From Moraxella sp. ZY210820 (GTDB lineage: Bacteria; Pseudomonadota; Gammaproteobacteria; Pseudomonadales; Moraxellaceae): DNA of 64,000 nt. The translations under genes were made by a program, and so were the position numbers. The notes below the pieces were generated by a model. That model was not told the DNA's origin and made no database searches. It saw only the letters and a program-made list of their open reading frames with translations. Below, piece by piece: positions 10,265 to 19,523 of this stretch (the stretch's first letter is position 1; each line of letters opens with the position of its first letter). The stretch lies in NCBI RefSeq assembly GCF_030674635.1, contig NZ_CP089978.1, forward strand, positions 124,001-188,000, written 5' to 3'.

Positions 10265-12064
10265 ATGCCACAATATACTGCTCCTTTGCGTGATATGCAG
10301 TTTGTACTTCATGAACTTTTAAATACGGAACAACATTATAACAATCTGCCTGCATTTCAGGGCATGGTGAGTCAAGATTTAATTAATCAATATTTACAAG
10401 CGGCTGCGGATTTTTCTGAGCAAGAATTAGCACCACTCAACCAAGTGGGCGACCGTGAAGGCTGTCAATGGCATGATGGCGAAGTAACAACGCCTACAGG
10501 TTTTAAGCAAGCCTACACAAAATACATCGAATTAGGTTTCCCATCATTAACATCGGAAGAGCGTTTTGGCGGTCAAGCGATGCCAAATTCTTTAGGCACG
10601 GTGATTTCTGAAATGACAGGGACTGCTAACTGGTCATGGGCGATGTATCCAGGGTTGTCACATGGTGCTGTGCGTACCATTGAACATCACGGTTCAGAAG
10701 AACAAAAAAACATCTATTTACCAAAACTAGTTTCTGGTGAATGGACAGGAACAATGTGTTTGACCGAGTCTCATGCAGGTTCAGATTTAGGCATTATTCG
10801 TACCAAAGCTGAACCAAATGATGATGGTAGTTATGCAATTACGGGCGAAAAAATATTCATTTCTGCTGGTGAGCATGATATGGCAGAAAATATTGTCCAT
10901 ATCGTGTTAGCTCGTTTGCCAAATGCACCAAAAGGCACGAAAGGCATTTCTTTATTTATCGTACCAAAATTTAATGTCAATGCTGATGGCTCTTTGGCAG
11001 AACGTAACAGCGTGCGTTGTGGCTCGATTGAACATAAAATGGGTATTCACGGTAATGCGACCTGCGTAATGAATTTTGACCGTGCGAAAGGCTATTTGAT
11101 TGGACCTGAAAATCGTGGCTTAAATTGTATGTTTACCTTTATGAATTCGGCTCGTATTGGTACGGCGGTGCAAGGTTTATCAGCATCTGAATTGTCTTAT
11201 CAAGGGGCGTTGGCGTATGCCAAAGAACGTATTGCCATGCGTTCATTATCAGGAGCAAAAGCTCCAGAACGTGAAGCTGACCCAATTATCGTACACCCAG
11301 CGGTACGTCAAATGTTATTAACACAAAAATCATTTGCTGAAGGCGGTCGTGCATTACTCTACTTCTTGGCACAACAAGTGGATATTGTTGAGCAAGGTGA
11401 AACTGAAGAACAACGTCAATATGCTGATAATTTATTGTCATTCTTAACGCCAATCGCTAAGGCATTTTTAACGGAAACTGGTTATGAATCAGCCAATAAA
11501 GGCGTACAAGTGTTTGGTGGACATGGCTTTATTTCTGAACATGGCATGGAACAAATCGTGCGTGATACACGAATTGCGTGTTTATATGAAGGGACAACCG
11601 AAATTCAAGCCCTTGATTTATTAGGACGTAAAGTGTTGCAATCGCAAGGAGCGTTGTTGCGTGATTTTACCAAGATTGTGCATAAATTCTGTGAAAGCCA
11701 GAAAGACAATACTCAAATGGTAGAATTTATCCAACCATTAGCTCAGCTTAATAAGCAATGGCTTGATATTACCACACAAATCGGTCAAAAAGCGATGGCA
11801 AATCCTGATGAAGCGGGTGCAGTTGCTGTTGATTATTTATACTATTCTGGCTACGTTACATTGGCATACTTCTGGGCGAAAATGGCTGATGTGGCTCAAC
11901 AACGTATCGCTGAAGGTTCAACAGATGCGTTCTATACGGTAAAAATCAAAACAGCTCAATTCTATTTTGCCAAGATTTTACCACGCATTCATGCTCACGT
12001 TGCCATCATCAATACAGGTGCAAATAGCTTAATGCAAATCGATGTTGATGAGTTTTTATTTTAA
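10265..12064 (+). CDS. Acyl-CoA dehydrogenase (FadE-type, first of tandem pair)
   Basis: The 599-residue flavoenzyme would catalyse the first oxidation of fatty acyl-CoA in beta-oxidation. It shows the FAD-binding signature WTGTMCLTESHAGSDLG, a central SIEHKMGIHG segment and the C-terminal YEGTTEIQALDLLGRK motif. Length matches the large FadE5-like class with an additional C-terminal domain. ATG at 10265 is selected because GAGG lies eight bases upstream; a longer frame from 10196 lacks this. A close paralogue follows in the same direction at 12226, likely from a tandem duplication. The acyl chain specificity cannot be read from the sequence. Confidence 0.92.
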   Translation: MPQYTAPLRDMQFVLHELLNTEQHYNNLPAFQGMVSQDLINQYLQAAADFSEQELAPLNQVGDREGCQWHDGEVTTPTGFKQAYTKYIELGFPSLTSEERFGGQAMPNSLGTVISEMTGTANWSWAMYPGLSHGAVRTIEHHGSEEQKNIYLPKLVSGEWTGTMCLTESHAGSDLGIIRTKAEPNDDGSYAITGEKIFISAGEHDMAENIVHIVLARLPNAPKGTKGISLFIVPKFNVNADGSLAERNSVRCGSIEHKMGIHGNATCVMNFDRAKGYLIGPENRGLNCMFTFMNSARIGTAVQGLSASELSYQGALAYAKERIAMRSLSGAKAPEREADPIIVHPAVRQMLLTQKSFAEGGRALLYFLAQQVDIVEQGETEEQRQYADNLLSFLTPIAKAFLTETGYESANKGVQVFGGHGFISEHGMEQIVRDTRIACLYEGTTEIQALDLLGRKVLQSQGALLRDFTKIVHKFCESQKDNTQMVEFIQPLAQLNKQWLDITTQIGQKAMANPDEAGAVAVDYLYYSGYVTLAYFWAKMADVAQQRIAEGSTDAFYTVKIKTAQFYFAKILPRIHAHVAIINTGANSLMQIDVDEFLF

Positions 12065-12111
12065 TAAACCATAATTTGTGTTATGCTCAACAATGAACAA
12101 TGGTGGATTTT

Positions 12112-12139
12112 GTAGGGGCGAAATATTTTTCGCCCGTAC
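12112..12139. repeat. GTAGGGGCG palindromic repeat, copy 1
   Basis: An imperfect palindrome (GTAGGGGCG / CGCCCGTAC arms) lies in the 161-base gap between the two acyl-CoA dehydrogenase genes. Related units are at 17774-17838 and 28115-28181. It could also act as an mRNA hairpin separating the two genes. Confidence 0.65.
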
Positions 12140-12225
12140 AATGTTTAGAGTGTTTTTAATCATTCATCATTTGTAATATTGTATTGAAATAAGATGTAAC
12201 TGAATATTTTATAAGGAATTTTATT

Positions 12226-14007
12226 ATGCCAATTTATACCGCTCCACTTGCTGATATGCGTTTTGTTTTAGAAGATGTTTTTAACGCACCACAATTTTGG
12301 CAAGACAATCAACAACTTGGACATGTTGATATTGATACCGCACAAGCAATTTTGGAAGAAATGGCAAAATTTAGCCAAAATGTGGTATTACCGCTCAATC
12401 GTTCAGGCGATGAACAAGGTGCTCATCATCAAGATGGTGTAGTAACGACTCCAGATGGGTTTAAAGACGCATTTCGCCAATACGCTGAAGGTGGTTGGAT
12501 TGGTTTAGGGGCTGATGTCGATTGGGGTGGTTCTGCCATGCCAAAAATGCTTACCGTTTTAACTGATGAAATGTTATTTGCGACTAATCCATCGTTTATG
12601 TTGTATCCATTGTTGTCGGTGGGTGCAGGTATGGCGTTGAATAGTTACGCATCAGATGAGCAAAAACAAACCTATTTACCAAAAATCTATTCTGGTGAAT
12701 GGACAGGGACGATGTGTTTGACTGAACCACACGCAGGCACAGATTTAGGGATTATTAAGAGTAAAGCTGAACCGCAAGCTGATGGTAGCTATAAAATCAC
12801 TGGAACGAAAATTTTTATCACAGGTGGTGAACACGATTTAGCAGAAAATATTATCCATCTTGTATTAGCAAAAACCCCAAATGCACCTGCTGGCTCTCGT
12901 GGGATTTCTTTATTTATCGTGCCAAAATTTTTAGTCAATGCTGATGGTTCATTGGGCGAACGTAATGCAGTCAGTGCAGGTTCGATTGAACATAAAATGG
13001 GTATTAAAGCATCAGCAACGTGTGTGATGAATTTTGATGGTGCAACAGGCTATTTGGTGGGTAAGGAAAACGAGGGCTTGGCAGCCATGTTTGTGATGAT
13101 GAACTATGAACGTTTATCAATGGGCATTCAAGGTTTAGGGGCGAGTGAATTTGCTTATCAAAATGCAGCACAATACGCAACGGATCGCTTACAAGGGCGT
13201 AGTGCAACAGGTACTCAATCACCAGAACAACCCGCAGATAGCATTTTAGTACATGGCGATGTTCGCCGTATGTTGCTCAATGTGCGTGCCAATAATGAAG
13301 CGAGCCGTGCATTTGCGGTGTATGTGGGTCAGCAATTAGACATTACTAAATATTCTGATGATGCTGATGCGATTAAAAAAGCCAATGACCGTGTAGCACT
13401 ATTAACACCGATTGCTAAAGCGTTTTTGACTGATACTGCATTCCAAGCGACATTAGATGCGCAAATGTGTTTTGGTGGTCATGGTTATATCCGTGAATGG
13501 GGTATGGAGCAATGTGTGCGTGATTTGCGTATTGCCCAAATTTATGAAGGGACAAATGGCGTACAATCACAAGATTTAATCGGTCGTAAAACCATTAAAT
13601 GTGGCGGTGCTTATCTCAATGAATATTTAGCTGAAATTCGCAGTTTTATCAATACCTTAAATGATGATTTAAACTTCATCAAAAATGCAACATCACAAGC
13701 CTGTGATGATGTCGAATTGATTACTCGCTATATTTTAGAAGTGGCGAAAGAAGATGCGAATTTTAGTAATCATGTGGCGGTAGATTATTTACACGCTGTA
13801 GGATTATTGAGCTTTAGCTATATGTTTGCCAAAATCGCCCAAGCGAGCCAAGCAAAACAAGGCGAATTTTATGCCAATAAAATTCAACTCGCACGTTATT
13901 TTGTGGCACGCATTTTGCCTGAGTTAAAAACTCGTATCATTAAAATTCAATCTGACCGTGAAATTGTGATGAGTTTTAGTGCGGAATATTTTACTGCTCA
14001 AAACTGA
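12226..14007 (+). CDS. Acyl-CoA dehydrogenase (FadE-type, second of tandem pair)
   Basis: The 593-residue paralogue of the preceding gene shares the signatures WTGTMCLTEPHAGTDLG, SIEHKMGIKA and YEGTNGVQSQDLIGRK. AAGGA precedes the ATG with normal spacing. Together the two enzymes probably cover different acyl chain lengths or branched substrates; this is inference from duplication and divergence. It runs convergently into aroE with a strong hairpin between them. No electron-transfer flavoprotein or other beta-oxidation gene is next to it. Confidence 0.92.
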   Translation: MPIYTAPLADMRFVLEDVFNAPQFWQDNQQLGHVDIDTAQAILEEMAKFSQNVVLPLNRSGDEQGAHHQDGVVTTPDGFKDAFRQYAEGGWIGLGADVDWGGSAMPKMLTVLTDEMLFATNPSFMLYPLLSVGAGMALNSYASDEQKQTYLPKIYSGEWTGTMCLTEPHAGTDLGIIKSKAEPQADGSYKITGTKIFITGGEHDLAENIIHLVLAKTPNAPAGSRGISLFIVPKFLVNADGSLGERNAVSAGSIEHKMGIKASATCVMNFDGATGYLVGKENEGLAAMFVMMNYERLSMGIQGLGASEFAYQNAAQYATDRLQGRSATGTQSPEQPADSILVHGDVRRMLLNVRANNEASRAFAVYVGQQLDITKYSDDADAIKKANDRVALLTPIAKAFLTDTAFQATLDAQMCFGGHGYIREWGMEQCVRDLRIAQIYEGTNGVQSQDLIGRKTIKCGGAYLNEYLAEIRSFINTLNDDLNFIKNATSQACDDVELITRYILEVAKEDANFSNHVAVDYLHAVGLLSFSYMFAKIAQASQAKQGEFYANKIQLARYFVARILPELKTRIIKIQSDREIVMSFSAEYFTAQN

Positions 14008-14036
14008 CTAAATAAATAGTTCATTACTGTTAATGA

Positions 14037-14072
14037 TAAACCGACTTATTTCATAAGTCGGTTTATTTGTTG
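14037..14072. terminator. Terminator between acyl-CoA dehydrogenase and aroE
   Basis: The perfect stem AAACCGACTTAT / ATAAGTCGGTTT with loop TTC is followed by ATTTGTTG. It sits between convergent genes and could serve both. Confidence 0.8.
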
Positions 14073-14085
14073 TGCGTTGTATGAA

Positions 14086-14874
14086 TTAGAGAAAGTCAGC
14101 TAAATCAAGTTGTACACCATGCCAAACTCTAAATGCTTCAACTGCTTGACCAACCAACATACTCCAACCATCAGCTGTGATAGCCCCACGTTGTTCGGCT
14201 TGTTGTAAGAAGTGTGATGGTTTTCCATACGCCATTTCATAGGCATAGTGAAAATGAAGTTGAGTTGGTAATATTAAGCTATCATTGGATAAACTCGCTG
14301 ATGTGGCATTAATTACTACATCAAAATCGCCGTGTAAATGATTTAATCCACAAAAATTAAGCGTACAATTTTGCACAAAAGGTTGTAAATCATCAACTAA
14401 TTGTTTGGCACGTTCTATGGTGCGATTAGCGATACAAATATTACGTACTCCTGCTTGTGTTAAAGGATAAATTACTCCACGAGTCGCACCACCTGCACCT
14501 AAAATTAAAATATTGGCTTGCTCTAACTGAATATTGAGAATTTTCAGTGCTTGTACTAAACCTTCACCATCAGTATTATCACCAAAAAGTTTGCCATCTT
14601 GTTGCCATAAGGTATTGACTGCTTTAGCAATTTTAGCACGTTCGCTTAAAACATCACATAATTGATAGGCTTGTTCTTTAAACGGCACAGTTACATTTAG
14701 ACCTTTTCCACCTTGTGCGAAAAAATCAATCATGGTTTGTTGAAAGCCATCAACAGGAGCAAGAATTTTGCGATAATGCAAATCAATATTCGCTTTTTGT
14801 GCAAAGGTATGATGTAGTTCAGGGGAAAGAGAGTGTTGAATTGGGTTACCGATAACAGCGAATTGTAAAGTCAT
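14086..14874 (-). CDS. aroE: Shikimate dehydrogenase AroE
   Basis: AroE reduces 3-dehydroshikimate to shikimate with NADPH in aromatic amino acid synthesis. The 262-residue protein shows the substrate motif SLSPELHHTFAQ, the catalytic lysine in NVTVPFKEQAY, the nucleotide-binding loop ILGAGGATRGVIYPL and the downstream NRTIERAK segment that favours NADPH. The length is typical. It is a single gene preceded, on its own strand, by a long AT-rich region shared with the divergent sensor-kinase gene. Confidence 0.94.
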   Translation of the reverse strand: MTLQFAVIGNPIQHSLSPELHHTFAQKANIDLHYRKILAPVDGFQQTMIDFFAQGGKGLNVTVPFKEQAYQLCDVLSERAKIAKAVNTLWQQDGKLFGDNTDGEGLVQALKILNIQLEQANILILGAGGATRGVIYPLTQAGVRNICIANRTIERAKQLVDDLQPFVQNCTLNFCGLNHLHGDFDVVINATSASLSNDSLILPTQLHFHYAYEMAYGKPSHFLQQAEQRGAITADGWSMLVGQAVEAFRVWHGVQLDLADFL

Positions 14875-15156
14875 TGAGTTTTCCTAAAATATTCATAATA
14901 ACTGTATAGTATTATAATAAATAATAGGAAATACGAAAGAAATAATTTTATGAGCTAAACAGGTAGGAATAGTACATTAACTACAGTGTGATGAATATTT
15001 TTAAGCGATGATGTTGATAAAAATACAATATAAACAAATAAAAGTGATTATTCTTATTAAAACCAAGTAAATTAGTCTAAAATTCAACTTGACAAGTTTT
15101 TTATAGATGGTATTTAATAATAATTAATTTAATAGAGAAATGTGAGTTATTTTCAA

Positions 15157-15178
15157 AATTTGTGATGTATATCAAATT
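15157..15178. promoter_or_regulatory. CRP-like palindrome upstream of the CheA-like gene
   Basis: The arms AATTTG and CAAATT are separated by ten bases and enclose a TGTGAT half-site. A CRP/Vfr-family regulator site is plausible but has not been tested against a matrix. Confidence 0.3.
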
Positions 15179-15189
15179 CATGTATTTAA

Positions 15190-15213
15190 AAATTGTGATA
15201 AGATTAACAATTT
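15190..15213. promoter_or_regulatory. Second CRP-like palindrome
   Basis: The perfect arms AAATTGT and ACAATTT are separated by ten bases, again with a TTGTGAT half-site. It lies about 12 bases from the preceding palindrome, so the two could act together on the divergent promoters. Confidence 0.3.
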
Positions 15214-15409
15214 ATATGTAAAAATGGTAAAAAATGCCATTAATATATTAAAAATTTTATATATAAAGTAGATGTTTTTATTATTTAATATAGACATAAT
15301 TCATGTAAGTATTTATTTTAAATAAAAATTATTTAATCCTATATTAAATTTGGAATTGTTATGTTAAAATCTTTTTCATCATTGACAAACTTGAAAAGGA
15401 AAATAAATA

Positions 15410-17581
15410 ATGAGCAATATGAACAAGGCAAACTCACTTGTCTTGACGATTTTTAAAGAAAAAAAGTATCGTGGTATTTTATTCCTTGCTGGTGCTTTTT
15501 TGATTTTAATGATTACAGTAGCACTTAGTACAGCTTATTTAAATGACCGTTCAAAGCGAGCGGTAACTGAACTCGACTTAGTTGCTCAACAAAACATCAT
15601 TTCACGTCAGTTATCAGAAAATATTTTAAACGTAGACATTCATTTAAACGAAAGACTTAACCAAATTAGAGCGAATAAAAATGCAATGGCGGTTGTCAAA
15701 GTAGCAGATTTACCACCAGAAGCATTGGAAAGTATTAAAAATCTTGAAACTCAAAAACGTGTTTTTTCTGAAATTGTTGCTTCTCTTGATGTTGATGGTG
15801 ATACAGTAGTTTTAGCTGATGGTCGTAAGGTTGTGATTGATGGTATTCAATCTGAACATTTACGTGGTTATGTAGACAATATGGGGAAAATTTGGGCTCC
15901 ATATGATGCTTTATTAGCTAGCTTTCTTAAGGATAGTAAAACTGGTACATTAAGTAAAGAAAAAAGTAAAAGTCTAGTTGAGTATACACGTAACAATAGT
16001 CAAATATTACAAAAAGAAATTGCCGACTTACACTTTGGTATTGCTGATTTTATTCAAGATAAAACTACAAAAGTATATCGTGTACAGTTAGCGGGTTTAC
16101 TTGGTGCATTTATTTTATTCTTAGCGATGATTTTTGGTGCATTACGTCAATTATTAAATAATGACCGCTTACTTGAAGCTGCACGTCGTGAAACAACGGA
16201 TATTATGACGACTGTAAATACTGGTTTGTTCTTATTAGATAAAGATTTAACTATTGGTAATCAATATTCTAATGCACTAGAAGGTATCATGGGAACGAAC
16301 CGCTTGGCGGGAGAAAATTTAACAACAGTGTTACGTAATCGTATTTCGGATAAAGATTTAGAAACAGCACGTCAATTTGTACAACAGCTTTATAATCCAC
16401 GTGTAAAAGAGAATTTGGTAAATGATCTCAATCCATTACACAAAATTATGTTCCGTGATGAGCGAGCATCAAAAAATCGTTATCTTGATTTTAAATTCTC
16501 TCGTGTTTATGAAAATAAAGACATCGTACGTATCTTAGTAAACGTAAATGACGTGTCAGAGGCGGTATTGCTTGAACAACGCTTAGAGAAAGAACGCGAA
16601 CAAAATGATTTGCAAATTGAAATGCTCACCACGATTTTAAATGTACATCCACAAATTATCAACGAGTTTATTAGCAATACGTTGGTGCGTATTAATAAAA
16701 TCAATGATGTATTGAAAAATCCGGGTAGTTCACAGTTTGAACTAGAAGGTAAATTGAAGTTAATTTATCGTGAAATGCACAGTTTAAAAGGTGAAGCTTC
16801 AGCACTGAAATTACATAACTTTACGAAGATTGCGTCTGAATCTGAAGAGAAGATGCAGATGTTGCAAAATAAAGCACAGTTAGCAGGTAATGATTTCTTA
16901 CCATTAGCAGTACATCTTGATGAGTTATTAACCTTAGCTAATACAATTTCTAAGTTGGGTGAGCGTATTAATAGTGGTTCGGCAAATACGAGTCTGACGA
17001 GTAAACCTGCACAAGCAACTGCTTTAACCTATGCAGATTTTTACAAAAATTTTGCACGTGAAATTGCAACACGTCAAAATAAAGACGTGCATATAAATGT
17101 GAAAGAGGTACAACTTACTGAAGTACCTGATCATGTGGCAAATACAGTAAAAGAAATGAGCATTCAATTATTGCGTAATGCGATTGTGCATGGAATTGAA
17201 TCAGCTGAAACACGTACTGCAAATGGTAAAAATGCGACTGGTTTGATTAATCTGAGTGTTATCAAAGAAGGTCAAAATTTAGTTTTAACTGTACAAGATG
17301 ATGGTAAAGGCATTGATTATGCAACCATTCGTTTGCAATTAGTAACTAAAGGTTTGTACACCACTGAGCAGGCAAAAGAATTGACAGAAGGGCAATTATT
17401 ACAGCATGTATTTACATCTGGTTTTTCAACAAAGCAAAAAGTTGATGAAGATGGTGGGCGTGGTGTGGGCTTAGACATTATCAAAGAGCGTTTAAGTGAA
17501 TTTAATGGTCAAATTGATGTGAAAAGTAAGTTCAATAAAGGAACACAGTTTGTGATTACTTTACCTTTGACATCAAAATAA
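15410..17581 (+). CDS. Membrane-bound CheA-like HPt histidine kinase
   Basis: The 723-residue protein has a membrane segment near 23-44, a predicted periplasmic domain of about 180 residues, a second membrane segment near 226-246, a PAS-like region (about 255-385), an HPt domain with MHSLKGEASAL (His457), and a CheA-type ATPase domain (RNAIVHGIE near 585-595, DDGKGID near 630, GGRGVGLDII near 682-691). CheA proteins autophosphorylate the HPt histidine and pass it to CheY. Here the CheY-binding P2 and CheW-like P5 domains are absent, and sensing parts are fused directly to the kinase. It is followed by a response regulator and two CheX-like genes. Confidence 0.85.
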   Translation: MSNMNKANSLVLTIFKEKKYRGILFLAGAFLILMITVALSTAYLNDRSKRAVTELDLVAQQNIISRQLSENILNVDIHLNERLNQIRANKNAMAVVKVADLPPEALESIKNLETQKRVFSEIVASLDVDGDTVVLADGRKVVIDGIQSEHLRGYVDNMGKIWAPYDALLASFLKDSKTGTLSKEKSKSLVEYTRNNSQILQKEIADLHFGIADFIQDKTTKVYRVQLAGLLGAFILFLAMIFGALRQLLNNDRLLEAARRETTDIMTTVNTGLFLLDKDLTIGNQYSNALEGIMGTNRLAGENLTTVLRNRISDKDLETARQFVQQLYNPRVKENLVNDLNPLHKIMFRDERASKNRYLDFKFSRVYENKDIVRILVNVNDVSEAVLLEQRLEKEREQNDLQIEMLTTILNVHPQIINEFISNTLVRINKINDVLKNPGSSQFELEGKLKLIYREMHSLKGEASALKLHNFTKIASESEEKMQMLQNKAQLAGNDFLPLAVHLDELLTLANTISKLGERINSGSANTSLTSKPAQATALTYADFYKNFAREIATRQNKDVHINVKEVQLTEVPDHVANTVKEMSIQLLRNAIVHGIESAETRTANGKNATGLINLSVIKEGQNLVLTVQDDGKGIDYATIRLQLVTKGLYTTEQAKELTEGQLLQHVFTSGFSTKQKVDEDGGRGVGLDIIKERLSEFNGQIDVKSKFNKGTQFVITLPLTSK

Positions 17582-17773
17582 ATATCCAGTGATTTGAATA
17601 AGTTATAATGCTGTAGCAACTGATTCAAATCATAGACGGAGTTGTTGAAATATTGAACTTGTGATCTATTATAATGTGAATTTAGAATATTTATTTTATA
17701 GCTATTTCAATAGTTTATAATCTTTTTATTTAACTAAATTCATTTTATAGTAAATTCAATTTATAACTGGACA

Positions 17774-17838
17774 GTAGGGGCGAATTATATTCGTCCAAGT
17801 AATTGATTTTACAAAGGGTTTATGTAATAAACCCCTAC
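17774..17838. repeat. GTAGGGG...CCCCTAC repeat, copy 2
   Basis: The 65-base unit begins GTAGGGGCGAAT and ends AACCCCTAC, so its ends are inverted. It lies in the 314-base gap between the kinase and the response regulator, which otherwise holds an AT-rich inverted repeat (GATTTGAAT / ATTCAAATC near 17590-17632) and no gene. Confidence 0.65.
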
Positions 17839-17895
17839 ATTTGCTGTTATTGTTCTGATATAAATCGACTATATTATAAAAATAGGTGATTTTTT

Positions 17896-18258
17896 ATGTA
17901 TAAACTTATGGTTGTAGATGATTCAAATATCATTCGTAATCGTATTCAACGTGCTTATAATTCAGATTGTTTTAGATTAGTTGCGACGGCAAATAATGGT
18001 GTAGAAGCACTGGATAAATTTAAACTGCATCGCCCTAAAGTGGTAACTATGGATTTAACCATGCCACAAATGGACGGGTTAGAGTGTATTGAAAAAATAG
18101 TAGCTATTGACCCAGATGTGCGTATTTTGGTAGTATCTGCATTATCGGATAAAGCAACAGGTATTGAAGCGTTATCCTTAGGGGCGAGTGGTTTTTTATG
18201 TAAGCCGTTCTCTGATCAAGAATTAGTTGAATCTTTAGATGAATTAATGCGGGATTAA
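17896..18258 (+). CDS. CheY-like single-domain response regulator
   Basis: The 120-residue receiver domain has the acidic pair VVDDSN near residues 6-10, the phosphoacceptor in TMDLTMPQMDG, the switch serine in VVSALS and the lysine in CKPFSD. There is no output domain, so it probably acts by binding a partner protein. It is separated by only 5 bases from the first CheX-like gene. The natural phosphodonor is the HPt kinase encoded upstream; this pairing is inference from gene order. Confidence 0.93.
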   Translation: MYKLMVVDDSNIIRNRIQRAYNSDCFRLVATANNGVEALDKFKLHRPKVVTMDLTMPQMDGLECIEKIVAIDPDVRILVVSALSDKATGIEALSLGASGFLCKPFSDQELVESLDELMRD

Positions 18259-18263
18259 AAAAG

Positions 18264-18713
18264 ATGAAAGAAAAAAAATTAAACGCTTTTGTTGAAATTG
18301 TACGTCATTATTTTGCACAATTTGGTCAAGAAGAGTTGGTAATTGAGACCCCATATTTATTAGAAAATACCCGACCTAAATTACATGATTATACGGGTGT
18401 AATTGGTATTTCTGGCGTAAAACGTGGTATTGTTTATGTAACAGCTTCAAAAGCATTATTATTAGGTGTACTCAATGAATTTGGTGAGCCTGATAAGCAA
18501 GAAAGTAATATGATTGACTTAGTGGGTGAAATTGCCAATACTGTTGCAGGTAATGCACGTACAGAATTTGGACCAGAGTTTCATATTTCGATTCCAATCG
18601 TATTTAAGGGAGAGGCTCAAACCGTTATGCTTCCGAAAGATGAGCGTGTGTTTGTCATTCCAATCATTTGGCAGTCTCAAGTGGGAGAAATTGTCATCTG
18701 TTTAGAAAATTAG
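18264..18713 (+). CDS. CheX-like phosphatase domain protein 1
   Basis: This 149-residue protein has the CheX/CheC active helix signature DLVGEIANTVAGNARTEFG, with the Glu and Asn known in this family to dephosphorylate CheY~P. It contains no other domain. It lies between the CheY-like gene and a second CheX-like gene, which suggests that the set controls the lifetime of the phosphorylated regulator. It probably forms homo- or heterodimers with its paralogue, as CheX proteins do. Confidence 0.87.
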   Translation: MKEKKLNAFVEIVRHYFAQFGQEELVIETPYLLENTRPKLHDYTGVIGISGVKRGIVYVTASKALLLGVLNEFGEPDKQESNMIDLVGEIANTVAGNARTEFGPEFHISIPIVFKGEAQTVMLPKDERVFVIPIIWQSQVGEIVICLEN

Positions 18714-18723
18714 AGCGGAGGAA

Positions 18724-19185
18724 TTGAAGATGAAAGCAGAAAAATTGAATGTTTTTATCGAATCAGTGATGTCTTTTTTTAAGCAGATTAATGACCCATT
18801 AGAAGATATCTCAACACCTTATTTAAACAGTAATCAACATCCAATTGCTAATGATTTTACAGGTATGATTACCATTTCAGGGCAATTTGATGGTACAGTT
18901 TATGTGAGTGCTTCAAGTACGATGTTGCGTAATTTGCTGATTCAACTTGGTGAAAAAGAACAATCGATTGATTTATTAAAAGATTTAATTGGTGAGATTG
19001 CCAATACTGTATCGGGTAATGCTCGTACAGAATTTGGTTCTCAATTTATTATTTCACCACCAATTATTACTGAAGGCATTCCATCGCCAATTTATTTGCC
19101 TAAAGAGAAAAATGCGTATATTATTCCGTTTTTTTGGCATGGACATCAAGGCGTGATTGGTATTTGTGTATCAAAAAATAGCTAA
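18724..19185 (+). CDS. CheX-like phosphatase domain protein 2
   Basis: The 153-residue paralogue of the preceding gene has DLIGEIANTVSGNARTEFG in the active helix. It begins ten bases downstream of the first copy with a GGAGG-like ribosome-binding sequence. The divergence between the two copies is substantial outside this helix, which argues against a very recent duplication. It is the last gene of the signalling set, as a strong terminator follows. Confidence 0.87.
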   Translation: MKMKAEKLNVFIESVMSFFKQINDPLEDISTPYLNSNQHPIANDFTGMITISGQFDGTVYVSASSTMLRNLLIQLGEKEQSIDLLKDLIGEIANTVSGNARTEFGSQFIISPPIITEGIPSPIYLPKEKNAYIIPFFWHGHQGVIGICVSKNS

Positions 19186-19207
19186 AATTTTTGATAGATA
19201 ACGTTCA

Positions 19208-19250
19208 AAATCCCTCTTAAAATGATTGCTCATTTTAAGAGGGATTTATT
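19208..19250 (+). terminator. Terminator after the CheX pair
   Basis: The long perfect stem AAATCCCTCTTAAAATGA / TCATTTTAAGAGGGATTT has a four-base loop and is followed by ATTTTTA. It closes the signalling operon. Confidence 0.88.
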
Positions 19251-19302
19251 TTTAGTAAAATTATAGGTTATAATAGCAAATCAATCTTTACTGAGACTTA
19301 TT

Positions 19303-19512
19303 ATGCTCAAACGCCGTTTTATTGCAGGGGCAAAATGTCCACGTTGCCAAACCCTAGATAGTATTGTTATGCTAACTAGTGTTGATGATGAGTGGATTGA
19401 ATGTATCGATTGTCAATATAGTGAGCAACGACCAACAGAGATTGAAGCGACCACAACTATTGAAACCGATACAGTGGGTGTAGTACAATTTAAACCGATG
19501 ACTGTAAAGTAA
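19303..19512 (+). CDS. YheV-like zinc-ribbon protein
   Basis: This 69-residue protein has two CxxC knuckles (AKCPRCQTLD and IECIDCQYSE), matching the YheV/DUF2387 family of small putative metal-binding proteins. The family has no established function. It starts MLKRRFIAGAKCPRC, a hallmark of the family. The gene is 11 bases upstream of a membrane-anchored coiled-coil protein and probably co-transcribed with it. Confidence 0.88.
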   Translation: MLKRRFIAGAKCPRCQTLDSIVMLTSVDDEWIECIDCQYSEQRPTEIEATTTIETDTVGVVQFKPMTVK

Positions 19513-19523
19513 AGGAACAAAAG

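Larger units (their letters stand above)
14875..15409. other. 535-base AT-rich divergent intergenic region
   Basis: The gap between divergent aroE and the kinase gene has no convincing ORF. It holds two palindromes resembling CRP/Vfr sites, listed separately, and a TTGACA at 15089-15094 followed 18 bases later by TTTAAT, a candidate promoter. A long leader upstream of the kinase is likely. Confidence 0.5.

Noticed and set aside
15382..15409. TTGACA just before the CheA-like start codon as a promoter
   Set aside because: It is only 23 bases from the ATG, leaving no room for a -10 box and leader.
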